A stretch of DNA of 64,000 bases from Dendrocalamus latiflorus (taxonomy: Eukaryota > Streptophyta > Magnoliopsida > Poales > Poaceae), in the NCBI GenBank assembly GCA_017311315.1, contig CM029669.1, forward strand, positions 10,964,390 through 11,028,389. The letters are read 5' to 3'. The first letter of the stretch is position 1. Each line of letters starts with the position of its first letter. Shown in pieces: positions 10,881 through 21,149 of the stretch. The notes under the pieces are model-generated. The model was not told the origin of the DNA, did no database searches, and saw only the letters and a list, made by a program, of their open reading frames with translations. The translations under genes were made by a program, and so were the position numbers.

Positions 10881-12056
10881 CGGGAGCCCATCTTCAGTTT
10901 TTTGCAAGGCATTGCGGAGCCGGATGACCCCGCTGAGCTCCAACGCCTGTAGCATCGCGCCAGGTCCTTCCAAGTGCTCGATGGAATACTCTACAAAAAG
11001 GGAGTCTGCGCACCGCTCCTGCGGTGCCTTTCACGCGAAGACGGAAAGCAGCTCCTGGCAGAAATTCACGCGGGGCTCTGTGGCTCGCACCTTGCGCCGA
11101 GGTCACTAGTCGGCAAGGCATTCAGGCAAGGCTTTTACTGGCCGACTGCCGTCGCTGACGCACAAGACCTCGTTCGCCGGTGTCAAGGTTGCCAATGGAT
11201 GGGATGGGTCATTCGCAGGCCTCCGACGAGCCTCAACCCCATTCTGCCGGTATGGCCGCTGGCACGATGGGGCGTCGACGTTGTGGGGCCACTCCCCCAA
11301 GCCCCAGGCGACCTCCGGTTCGCCGTGGTTGCTTTGGAATATTTCTCCAGGTGGCCAGAGGCTGTAGCTCTCGCCAAGATAACATCGGTGGCCATGCAGC
11401 GCTTTGTTTGGCAGAACATCATATGCCGCTTTGGCGTGCCCAGGGAGCTCACCGTCGACAACGGCCTGCAGTTCGATGCCGCACCGTTCAAAGAGTTCTA
11501 CGACAATATGGGCATCATGCTTCGATTCGCCTCGGTCGGACACCCGCAGTCCAACGGAGTGGTCGAGTAGGCGAATGGCGCCATCTCCGCCGCGGTCAAG
11601 AAGCGCCTTGTCGAGTTGCCAAAGGGCAAGTGGCCAGGCGAGCTCCACAACGTCCCTTGGTCCCTCCGCACAATGGTGACGTGACCAACGGGGTTCACGC
11701 CATTCAAGCTCCTCTTCGGTGATGTAGCAATGACGCCCGAAGAAATCAAGGCCGGATCGAGAAGAGTCCTCGTCCAAGCGCCCGAGGAAGAGCGGCAATT
11801 GTCCTTGGACCTTCTCGATGGAGAGCGAGTAAGCGCAACTCAGCACGTCATAAAGTACGCGCGGCAGATGGTGCGCATGCGGGACCTCAAAGTGGCGCTC
11901 CATGCGGAGACGGTCGGCAAGCTGGAATCCAAATGGGAAGGCCCATACATCGTCGCAGAAGCCTTGCAGAAGGGAGCATACCGCCTTGCCACGTTGGAAG
12001 GGCAGACACTTCGCCATACGTGGAACGCTGACAGGCTGCGGCGGTACTATGTCTAG
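10881..12056 (+). pseudogene. Integrase pseudogene of the Tat-lineage element
   Basis: Integrase joins the DNA copy of the element to the host chromosome. In one frame the order is the zinc-binding region (HAGLCGSH, then CQGC), the catalytic core with WGVDVVGPLPQ (first Asp), ELTVDNGLQF (second Asp) and QSNGVVE (Glu), and a C-terminal region ending WNADRLRRYYV at 12053 with its stop at 12054-12056. Stops interrupt it at 10948-10950, right after the catalytic Glu (TAG, 11568-11570), and in the RTMVT-stop-PTGFTPF stretch (TGA, about 11682). Each is explained by one transition from the expected codon (CAG to TAG, CGA to TGA). The frame is otherwise intact, so decay here is by substitution and not by indel. 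Confidence 0.92.
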
Positions 12057-12179
12057 GACAGAGGAAAGCATGTAGCAACATCGGCACATCGCCCATTGTA
12101 AGACGCTCGTCCGTGCAAACAGAAGATTAATAAAGCCGACCTTCTGCCAGGCCTTCAACTCGGTCTACCGCCTCCGCAC

Positions 12180-13175
12180 GCACTCTACAGAGTATAAATA
12201 AGACGTAGCGTCGAGGTCCGCCTCCGCACGCACTCTACGGAGTATAAATAAGACGTAGCGTCGAGGTCCGCCTCCGCACGAACTCTACGGAGTATAAATA
12301 AGACGTAGCGTCCAGGTCCGCCTCCACACGCACTCTACGGAGTATAAATAAGACGTAGCGTGGAGGTACGCCTCCGCACGCACTCTACGGAGTATAAATA
12401 AGATGTAGTGTCGAGATCCACCTCCGCACACACTCTACGCAGTATAAATAAGACGCAGCGGGGGAACGCCTCCGCGCGCACTCTACGGAGTATAAAAAAG
12501 ACGCAGCGTTGAGGCATACCTCCGTGCGCACTCTGCGGAGTATAAACAAGACGCGGATGTTGTCCCTGCGCACTCTACTGAGTATAAACAAGACGCGGAC
12601 GTCTCTACGCACGTGTGGGCATTGACCTCACGCGTACTCCTCGGAGTGTAAATAAGACGTGGTTAATGTTTCCACGCACTCTGTGGAGTATAAATAAGAC
12701 ATAGCGTTGAGGTACGTCTTCGCACGCACTCTACGAAGTACAAATAAGACGTAGCGTCGGGGTCTGCCTCCGCACGCACTCTGCGGAGTATAAATAAGAT
12801 GCAGCGGTGGAACGCCTCCGCGCGCACTCTATGGAGTATAAAAAAGACGCAGCGTTGAGGCATACCTCCGTGCGCACTCTGCGGAGTATAAACAAGACGC
12901 GGATGTTGTCCCTGCGCACTCTACTGAGTATAAACAAGACGTGGACGTCTCCGCGCACGTGTGGGCATTGACCTCGCGCGTACTCCCCGGAGTATAAATA
13001 AGACATGGTTGATGTTCCCACGCACTCTGCGGAGTATAAATAAGACTCGGATGTTGTCCCTGTGCACTCTACCGAGTATAAATAAGACGCAGATGTCTCC
13101 GCGCACGTGCGAGCATCGCCCTTGCGCGTACTCTCCGGAGTATAACTAAGACGTGGTTGATGTTCCCACGCACCC
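12180..13175 (+). repeat. ~50-bp minisatellite array in the 3' untranslated region
   Basis: About 20 units carry the core GGAGTATAAATAAGACG, with spacer such as CGCACGCACTCTACG. The first five units are about 50 bp apart and nearly identical. Later units vary in length (42-63 bp) and sequence. A block of six units is duplicated with an offset of 345-346 bp (for example cores near 12489, 12539, 12581, 12644 and 12687 against 12834, 12885, 12927, 12990 and 13032), giving a higher-order repeat. Tandem arrays between integrase and the 3' LTR are known for Tat-lineage elements. Open frames on the minus strand through the array are repeat translation only. Confidence 0.92.
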
Positions 13176-13227
13176 CAAATCCTGATAAGACGCACTAGAA
13201 GCCTGCCTCCACAGCGCATTATATGCA

Positions 13228-13540
13228 ACTCGGGCGAAGCGCTCGCGTGTCTACTTCGACTAAGCACCAGCTCCGCTGCCACCTCTTCGAAAGGTAGGGG
13301 ACGGAGCGCTCGCGCGTCTACTTCGACTAGGCGCCAGCTCCACTGCCACCTCTTCAAAAGGGAGGGGGCGGAGCGCTCACGCGTCTACTTCAACTAGGCG
13401 CCAGCTCCACTGCCACCTCTTCGAAAGGTAGGGGACGGAGCGCTTACGCGTCTACTTTGACTAGGCGCCAGCTCCGCTGACACCTCTTCGAAGAGTAAGG
13501 GACAGAGCGCTCGCGTGTCTACTTCGCCTACCACTGTCGA
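13228..13540 (+). repeat. ~67-bp tandem repeat array
   Basis: Five units (four complete and one partial) begin near 13237, 13303, 13371, 13437 and 13506. The unit contains GAGCGCTCGCGCGTCTACTT and CCAGCTCC...TGCCACCTCTTCGAAA. They differ by a few substitutions. The array follows the 50-bp array after a short unique spacer and is of unrelated sequence. Confidence 0.88.
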
Positions 13541-13649
13541 CAAGCAGGGCAAGGTCGAGTGTGCAAACCCGAACTCTACGTGACGCACCCGCCCAGAGCA
13601 GAGTAATACGCAATAACAACAAGACCGTGGACAAGTGTTGCTTTTTTCA

Positions 13650-16640
13650 TATAAAGAGGAAGTTGCAAGGCAACCATACAGATAAGCATACATGACACAG
13701 CATACACCCAACCCTGGCCATACACCTACGGGTTCGCGCCTTCATTGCACCGAGGAACTTCCTCGACCCACTGGAGGAAGTCCCCCTCCTCGTGTAGCGT
13801 TCGCCGCAGCGCAACCTTGGCTGCGTCCTCCCCGACTTAACCCCAGATCCGACTGTGGAAAGTCCGGAGGCCAGGCTGGATGAAGCGGATGGCGTCGGAC
13901 ATCGCCGCGGGCTAGGCTGGCAGATCCAGTTGGGGGTTCGCCAGCTCGTTGACGTGCCTACACCCGTGGGCGTGGAGCATGGCGAAGGCAAGGCAGGCGC
14001 TGATGAAACCACAGTGCTCACCGAAGGACTTGGCGCCGAGGAGAGCGAGGCTCGAACCCTCTTCAATCCGTTGAGCGTCTGCGTCAATCCTCAGGGCCAT
14101 GCGTCACTTCTAGCACGTCAACAGAGAGGTCCTGGAGGGACTGTTCCAGCGACTCCATTGCCTTTCATGCCGACATGGACGCATCATCAAAGGCACGGTT
14201 CCTCTCCGCAAGGGATGCGGCGAGCTGGGTCTTCTCCGGCTCCAGCACGGAGATCTGTTGAAGAAAGGTGGTGCACTCCTCCGCTGCGGCATGCCGGACT
14301 TCCTCTGTGGCGCATCGTGTCGCCGCCACGGCGTCATCCGCGTGCGAAACCACCCTCGCGTTTTCAGCCACCAACGCGAGAATGCGCTCATTTTTGGCGG
14401 CATGAGCCACGTCCGCAGCACGAAGTTCACCCTCCATCGCCCTTCGCTCGTGGACGCGGGTCTCCTCCAGGGCTTGGCTGAGAGCAAGAGTCTGGAAGAA
14501 ACCGCGGGAGTTAGAAATACACAGGGCAGCGACGTAGGCCGCAAACCTAGTTACTTACCCTTATCTCTGAAGCTTTCAGCGCGAGCGCCAGAAGGTCTCC
14601 CCCACACATTGACATCACCTATCAATCCAAGCTGCCGCCAATACGCTCCGCGACCTCATTAAGAACGCGAAGCATCTCCAATCGAGGGATGAAATCGGAG
14701 ACCACGGGCCTCGGCCCCTCGGCGCCGGCGGCTTCGGCAGCAACGGACGCCGACGTCGCACCCTGCGCAACAAGGCCGGAGACTTCGTGCACACCCCCAT
14801 TGCTCGATCCTTCACCGCGTCCGGGAGACCTCGTCTCGCCTGATGCCGACAACGGAATGAGCGAGCAAATCGGAGAGAGTTTCACGAAGCGGCGGGAGGA
14901 AAAGGAATCACACCTACCTTCGACACCCTCCACCGCGGCACGGGGAGGTGTCCGCTCAGCCTCCATCCGGGGTACGGGGGCTTCGTCGATCCGAGGAGCG
15001 GTGACTCCTTCCTCGGCCTTGACGTTTTCCTCGCCGAGCGCCAGGATCCCGGTGACTGGGCCCGCCACGTTGAATCACCCCCTCGAACGCGGAGGCGACT
15101 GCACCCAGGGGTGCTTCGCTCTCGGGGATGCAGGCGACGCAAGCAACACTTCTTCAGCCACCCCAACAGCCGCAGTAGCTGGCGCGGGCAGCAAGACCTC
15201 GGTTGCCGTTGCAGGCAACAAGACCTCGTCTTCGGGGGCAACGACACCTGGGCCCGTCGCTTCGCCGTTGCCTAAGGCCTCCTCGTCAGGGGAAGCGTGC
15301 CCCCCCCCCCGAACCTGCGGGTTCAGACCCACCGCCGGTCGTGCCCCCCGTCTCCACGGTACCGGGCGGCGACACGGCCGACGAGCTGGGGGCGGCGGTG
15401 TCAGACCGAGACCCGCGCCGAGAAGGTGGCGCCCCCACTTGGCCGTCGTCATCGCGGTGGCTCGGGAGCTCCGCTGGCACCGCGCGCTTGGGTACGGGAA
15501 TCCCCAGGACCTCACACACCCGATTTATCCGCCCCTGTTTCGCCGAGGCGGTCGCGGCCTCGCGCAGCTTGTGCTCCTTGGCCGTGTATGGCCCAAGGAG
15601 CGCAACAACCGCGCGTTCCGCGTCTTCTAGAAAGGGCACTGCACGCGACAATAAGGGCATCATTCCTAAGGGGTCATGCGACTACGTGAACGGGCGCGAA
15701 GCCTAGGACCGAAGGACTTACAAGGAACAGATGGTTTTAGAAGGCAAGATACGGTCGGATTGACACCGTCCTTCCTAGTACCACTTCGACGCTCGTACCA
15801 CCACCGAGCAGAAAGTGGTGCCACCCCGTACATGGTGAACTCCTCGGTGAGGTCACGCATGTTGAACCAGAGGGCGACACCGGCAAGCCTCCGTGCCTGC
15901 TGTGTGTCGTCGGCCTTCGGCTTCACGTCTGGCGAGCTGTTAAAAGCTATCGACCGTCCTCGACACAACAGACCGCTTGTGCTCATCACGTGGTAGTAAA
16001 ACTACCGCCGCATCCAACCGGACTCCCACTTCCCCCGTGTAGCCAATGCGGGGAAGAGCCTCATGCACGGCTTCCTCAGCACGAAGCTAACGCTGCCGAA
16101 GTTTGATTCCGCTCCCCCTTCGACCTTCTTCGGCTGGCACCGCGCATCATGCAGAACGGCGAACAGGTTTGCGCTGGGGCAGCGACCTTCAGTTCGTATC
16201 GCCCAATAGAAGATTGCCAGGCGGACTATCGCATTGGGGGTCAGCTGCGCCAGCTCCAACCCATAAATCCGCAAGACCTCACCGACGAAGAGTGTCGACG
16301 GCATCCGGAGCCCGACATCGAAGAATGCGACGAAGACAATCGCCTCCGTCTCTGTCGGGCGTGGCTCCGTCTCGTTGGGGCCGGGCAAGCGAGCCCCAAC
16401 GCGCTCCTCTATCTTTCTCTCCCGGACGAGTCTCTGGAGCGTCACCTCAGTGACGCGGCTCCGTCCTAACACACGGGAGCAGCGGCCTCCCGAATGCTCC
16501 ATGGCGTCCCACCACTTGTTGATCTGCGTTGATCCTCGCACCACCAGTGGACATTCCGCCGGGGGAGGCGACAAGCCGCGTCGGCTGGATGAGGTGCTAC
16601 CGCTGGGCCGACGAGCAGGATCGTCATGGCGAGCCATTCC
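13650..16640 (-). pseudogene. Antisense additional ORF of the Tat-lineage element (broken)
   Basis: On the strand opposite to gag-pol, a protein-like reading runs from about 16637 to 13650. The N-terminal part (16637-16005) is Ser/Pro rich, then has FVAFFDVGLRMPSTLFV, VLRIYGLELAQLTPNAIVR, FGSVSFVLRK and GKWESGWMRR. This pattern is what I know as the putative gypsy-type transposon family (Pfam Transposase_28). A TAG at 16002-16004 precedes FYYH, probably an old Trp codon. The reading goes on at 15989-15666 (VALWFNMRDLTEEF, WWYERRSG), a Pro/Ser/Gly-rich linker at 15663-15286 and 15068-14622, a coiled-coil-like stretch at 14437-14165 and FGEHCGFISACLAFAML near 14010. Several frame changes are needed. 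Its function is unknown in the family. I infer a former expressed accessory gene. Confidence 0.75.
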
Positions 16641-17609
16641 TCTCCGAGGTGGAGCATTAGGAAGAAACAGGAATAGGAGTGCACTATGCTAGCAACAGCA
16701 AGAAGCAGGGCTATGCGACCAGCGGAGAAGAGCGTTCCCAAGTTGATGGTGACGCCTTATAAAGCCCGCTCGCCTCCCCCACGACCGGAGGCGCAACCGG
16801 CGGGAGCCCAGCGGTTCGGCCACCCACGATCGGGAAGCGCAACCGCTGCCAACTGGGGGTGCGCGGCGGTAGGTGGGCGAACAGCGCATGACACGCCAAC
16901 AGCACCCTGCCACGCGCCCCGCCCCCCTTGGGAAGGGGCGAGCAGCGGCGGTCGTGTGACCACTGACAGCCCACGACGCGCCAGTCACAGCCCGCCGCGT
17001 GTCCCCTCCCGGTGGGACAGCGCGTACGGTTGCAGCAGCCTGCTCCTGACAACCCAGGGGTCGGCGCGATTCCAAGCGCCATTAAAGCGCACTACCGGAC
17101 CGTGAAGCCACCCGACCCCCACTCGGCACCCGACGTTATGTGCGGGAGCCTCACCCACCTCGTGCCCAGGGGACTCCGGGACGTGAGGATTGTCTTCGTT
17201 TCGAGACCGACTCCGCCACCAAGGAATCTGCAGGCAAGGGCGGCCCGGGCAACCAGGCCATGTCCACACCTTCGACTCCGCCGGTGCACCTGCCGAAGAT
17301 GCCCGACTCCGCCCCGCTCCTGTCTCACTTAGGCAACCTCGCCAACGCCTTCGACTTCGCAACAAGCACAAGCCTTCGTTGTGGATTCAACCTCGACCTC
17401 GGACAGCCTCGGCAACCCGCCTAGCAATGCATCCTCGCCGCGGGGTGAAGTTTATACCAAGCAATCAACCCACCAGACAACACGGAAGTTCACAGGCCGT
17501 AGGGACGGAGGGGGGCCAAATGGCTCGACAACATGGCTTCGGCCCGTGAAGCCCGTCACCATGAGAGGCTCCTGTTGTAGGGGTGGCCCCCACCTAAGCC
17601 CAACAGGCC
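16640..17609. other. GC-rich spacer between antisense ORF and 3' LTR
   Basis: No convincing coding region is present: several overlapping frames are open in both strands simply because the GC content is high. This is where a promoter for the antisense ORF would lie, but I see no clear TATA box. A purine-rich tract GGGACGGAGGGGGG (about 17503-17516) is a candidate polypurine tract. If it is the real one, the 3' LTR would start near 17520 and not at 17610. Confidence 0.5.
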
Positions 17610-17820
17610 TGTTAGAGGGTTGTAAGACCCAAAATGAGGCATGTGTAATGACGTAAATGCCCCTGAAAGGGGGCGCTTGAGTGTAAGGGTATAATTGTAA
17701 AGACATTCCCCATGAGGGCATATATATACAGTACAGGCCATGGGGAGAAGCCGAAGGCATTTTGGCTCACCAAACTCTCCACTACTATACTTTCTCTCTA
17801 TTTGGTCTGAAACCACAACA
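17610..17820 (+). repeat. 3' LTR of the Tat-lineage element
   Basis: It begins TGTTAGAGGG and ends CCACAACA, so the ends form the short inverted pair TGTT/AACA. From 17678 onward it matches the 5' copy at 1141-1282. The left boundary rests on the TG start and the terminal inverted pair and could be up to 90 bp further left. The following bases are ACATT; the matching upstream duplication is outside the window. Confidence 0.8.
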
Positions 17821-18905
17821 ACATTCAACCAGCTATTTACCCACTGGTAACTGTCTGTCATCAAAACCCCAATAAAGCATCAAATTCAAACATTTGAATC
17901 TCATTCAAACACAGAGAGAGAGAGAGAGAGTGGTGTAGGGTTTAGCAAAAATAAAGATGAACTTGGTCTGCCAAGTGCGCACGTGTGTGACTAGCCAGAA
18001 CCTTCCTCATATCATCTCTATCCATATTCAAGGAGCGGTGAGGACTTCACCTTATAAATTGGTCTCCCTCGCCTTGCCTTAGCAATATGGTACTAAACCA
18101 TGCATGTTTTGGAATTATGGAAATGGACCTTACTCATATGGGCCAATTTCTAACATTTACAAACTCAAATTCCAATGAAACAAAATATCAATTATTCATC
18201 ATCATTAAATGCTCGATCACCGCATGATCTAACAATTTTATATTCTTAGTTATATTTTAAAGTGAGTGGAGAAGGAAATTAAACCACATAAATCTAATTC
18301 GTCAAGTCCAGCAGCCATACCATTTCTATTAGAAGCAGTCTATTTAAATACATGTGATACATTTTATTATGAAATAATCTTACATTTTATTCATTAGAAG
18401 CAGAGTAAATCCTTAATTAGAATACTGTGCTGGTGTAAAAATCATAGACTGGATCTGTCACCTGTTTTCTGTGCTGTCATTTTCTCAGCCATACGAACTC
18501 AGAAACTATGCAACGCTGACAGCACTACGTGTATAAATATAGAATGAAACCATTTGTCAACATCCTAAACTCGCCACTTCGTTAATCACTAAACGCCTAT
18601 AAGCCTTGGCTACTGGCTCATGCAGGGATCTCACGGAAGATGGTTGCGTGTGGCTGCCAGAGCAGCTCGACTTCTCCATGATGAGGAAGTAGAAAGGGAT
18701 ACGGGCATAATCTTGAAGAAGACCAGAGCCTGTGAGCAGCCAAGACAAGAAACCAGCAGCAGCTGCAACAGCTGCCGGTAATGGGGAAGAGTTCACCGGA
18801 GAGTGGAACGGTAGCGTCGGCCGGAGCCAATTTTGAGGTCGCGGCAAGACGATAGGAGGGTGTACGTAGGCGCAGCGGTGGTCAATCACAGCGAAAAAGG
18901 AGATC
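17821..18905. other. Intergenic region, no recognised gene
   Basis: AT-rich sequence with an AG dinucleotide run at 17912-17930. A 110-codon open frame on the minus strand (18557-18889) has a short hydrophobic stretch but no motif I recognise and no supporting context. I do not call it a gene. Confidence 0.5.
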
Positions 18906-19205
18906 CGTCCAGGGGTATTATCGTTATTTCAAGAATATTTCATTTGCAGCAAATGGTCAACATTGACAGATGCATAACAATCACTAATTGAATCTCAAAT
19001 AAGCTAACGGTGTCGAATTTTGGTCGTATTTAAGTGAACTAAATCTTTTGGTGGTATTATTTTGTTTGTGGTATCCTAAGGAGGTGTGGTTTCGACTGAT
19101 CTCACACAACATGGAAACTGGATGTGTTACGTACTTACATGTAGTTAAGCGTGACCATCGTGTAACATTGAGTTTCATGTAGTATGTATAGAACCTGTGG
19201 TATAT
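18906..19205 (+). repeat. Left copy of a direct repeat outside the Mutator-like element
   Basis: It starts AGGGGTATTATCGTTAT and includes CAAATAAGCTAA and GTTTGTGGTATCCTAAGGAG. The same phrases occur in the same order and orientation at 25459-26195 on the other side of the Mutator-like element, where about 445 bp of extra sequence lies between the two halves. Divergence is considerable. It is much longer than a target-site duplication. Confidence 0.7.
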
Positions 19206-19208
19206 AAC

Positions 19209-19630
19209 GAGTTTTTGGCTTTGACGGTTTTTGGACCCGTATTGCAAGAATGGCTGACGTCGCGTGGAATTTACAAAAATGATGTATCCACCGTACGGCA
19301 ACGGTGCAGTAGCCACAGGTGACACATGCCCTCTGTCGCACAGCCAACGTGCGGCGACCGTTTAGTTAGGGTAATTAGTGCTCATATAATTGTAATCAGG
19401 TATTTCATTTAGGTACCTGCTTATTTGATTTTTTACATATAGCAAATGAGCTCCAAAATTTACAAAATTTGTGTCGAGCCTCCCGATGCAGTGCACTTAA
19501 TTGTATAATTTTTTTTTAATTTTATCCATCCTGAATTTCACTCAAAATTTTATTTAAGTAAACTATTTGTAGGAATTTTTTAATGTAGCAAATGAGCTCC
19601 AAAGTTACAATTTTTTGTAAAGCCTCCTAA
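19209..19630 (+). repeat. Left terminal inverted repeat of the MULE
   Basis: It reads outward-in as GACGGTTTTTGGACCCGTAT, later GCGGCGACCGTTTAGTTAGG, then GTAGCAAATGAGCTCC. Its reverse complement is found in the same order at 25025-25415. The phrase GTAGCAAATGAGCTCCAAA is repeated inside this end (about 19590), and a similar phrase occurs near 19440, so the repeat itself has an internal duplication. Confidence 0.82.
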
Positions 19631-19809
19631 CATAGTCGACCTAATTGTGTAATTTTAGAGAATTTTATGTACTCTAAATTTGCCATCTTAATTCATTTTA
19701 TTTAATTGTAATTAGTGACATACGACCGAATTTACCTCATTTAATTCATCTTTTAATTTGTAATCTGCATGGCCACCGTGTGGCGGCCATCTTTTGTAGT
19801 GCTTGGCCT

Positions 19810-19950
19810 CTCTCATTCGCACATATGTCATCTCCTCACTGCTATCCCCCTTGCCCCTCCCTACTTCGCACACATGTCACCTCATCCAAGCCAACCCCCT
19901 TGCCCTCCCTTCTCCGCACATATGTCACCTCATCCATGCCGCCCTCCTTG
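19810..19950 (+). repeat. Three imperfect ~48-bp repeats
   Basis: CGCACATATGTCA/CGCACACATGTCACCTCATCC followed by a CCCTTGCC-type pyrimidine tract occurs three times, starting near 19819, 19867 and 19915. It lies between the left inverted repeat and the transposase remnant, and no coding role is evident. Confidence 0.6.
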
Positions 19951-20109
19951 CCTGCGGTGGTGCACGTTGACAATGACTCCGCAATTCCCGAAGGCAACTC
20001 AATGGGTTTCCTTTTCGCTCGGATATAAATATCAAGCTCCTGCAGTCGCTCATCGCTCATCTCAATTACATTTCGCTTCTCGTTCCCGCACTCGTCGTTG
20101 AGAATTAAG

Positions 20110-20960
20110 AGAACATAACATAATTAAGTTTTTTTATAGAGTAAATATCGAAGCAGTCATTACGATCATAACAGTGCTAATTGCTTCCCCTGAAGGGCTG
20201 GTAATTTTTTCTCGCACGCCTTCATCGTTATCCTCGTAGTCATAGTTAATTAGTGTTAGTCAGTTAGATGTAATTAATGTAGCTTGTATTATGAAGTAAG
20301 TAGGTCATAGTAGTTTAGCTGTAGTTTTGTACCATTTATAATATAGTCGTAGGTACGATATTTATAATTTATTAGTGCATGGTACTTTGTGGGATTAATC
20401 AGTCGTAATTAATTTAGTGGTAATTAATTAGTCGTAATTAGTTTAGTGCCAATTAGTTAGGGTAAAATAATGAGTTAGTGGTAAGTAATTAAGTGGTAAA
20501 AAAGCTATGGTTTAATAGTGGTAAGGATGGCGGTAATAAATAACTCATAATTAATTTTTAGAGGTGTAATCAAATTGTTGGTAATTAATGAATTATTCGC
20601 ATGTAATTACATGCGATTAATCGATCACTAGCATGTTGGTTGTCAACATTATTTGTTCTAATGCATACCGCAGACCAGGTTGTTGTGGCTTTAGGTAATG
20701 TCGAACATGTAGGACTTGTTAGTATTTTATGGCTGTAGCCTCGCATGGGCAGGACCCAATGGGTTGGACCTATCGAGATGCCAATACAAGGTAGGAGCTT
20801 CAAAGCTACATCCAGAGGGAGTTCGCCATGTAGGCAACAATGAAGAATCTTGCGATCGAGGGGATCACTTGCATGAATGGCGTGTAGGAGCTCGCCAAGG
20901 TGAGTAGAAGCGTAGCATGGAGCTAGTACATGCAGATTGCCTACTAGCTCGATGCAGCCA
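20110..20960. other. MULE leader region without recognised gene
   Basis: AT-rich sequence. Around 20250-20590 it is dominated by irregular repeats of GTAATTAGT/TTAGTGGTAA. Nothing protein-like is visible until about 20960. Confidence 0.45.
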
Positions 20961-21149
20961 TTTATGGGAGGCCGACGCTAGAAAACCTTGATGAGCCTAG
21001 GCCCTCTACAACTAGGCAATAGCAAGGTGAGCTTGAAAACGGTAGCCCAGAATGTGCTGTCTCAGAGGGAAGAATCATGCATAATTTTGTGCAAAATGAT
21101 GGGGCATAATCATGGTGGTCAGCCCACATTGACTGCCACAAGTATCTAT

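Larger units (their letters stand above)
1141..17820 (+). mobile_element. Degenerate Ty3/gypsy LTR retrotransposon, Tat lineage
   Basis: The order seen is LTR remnant, primer-binding site, gag, protease, RT, RNase H, a second archaeal-type RNase H, integrase, tandem arrays, antisense ORF, 3' LTR. Protease before RT, RNase H and then integrase is the Ty3/gypsy order. The second RNase H and an extra antisense ORF after integrase are known features of the plant Tat lineage (the group containing Grande and RIRE2). About 11.3 kb remains after subtracting the solo LTR at 5291-10626. All coding parts carry frameshifts or stops, so it cannot move on its own. The target-site duplication cannot be checked because the true 5' end is interrupted by another LTR and lies outside the window. 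Confidence 0.88.

Noticed and set aside
12335..13357. Repetitive minus-strand proteins with recurring FILRRVR/YLYSVECVRR words
   Set aside because: They are translations of the 50-bp minisatellite. Frames change with unit length and no start, domain or conservation supports a protein.
12180..13540. CRISPR-like regular repeat array
   Set aside because: Repeats have no unique spacers of constant length, the units diverge gradually, and the context is a plant retrotransposon.
15297..15706. Plus-strand frames opposite the antisense ORF
   Set aside because: GC-driven shadows; the conserved words are on the minus strand.
18557..18889. 110-codon minus-strand frame with a hydrophobic stretch
   Set aside because: No recognisable family, no splice partners visible, and it lies in repeat-rich spacer. 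Left as unassigned.
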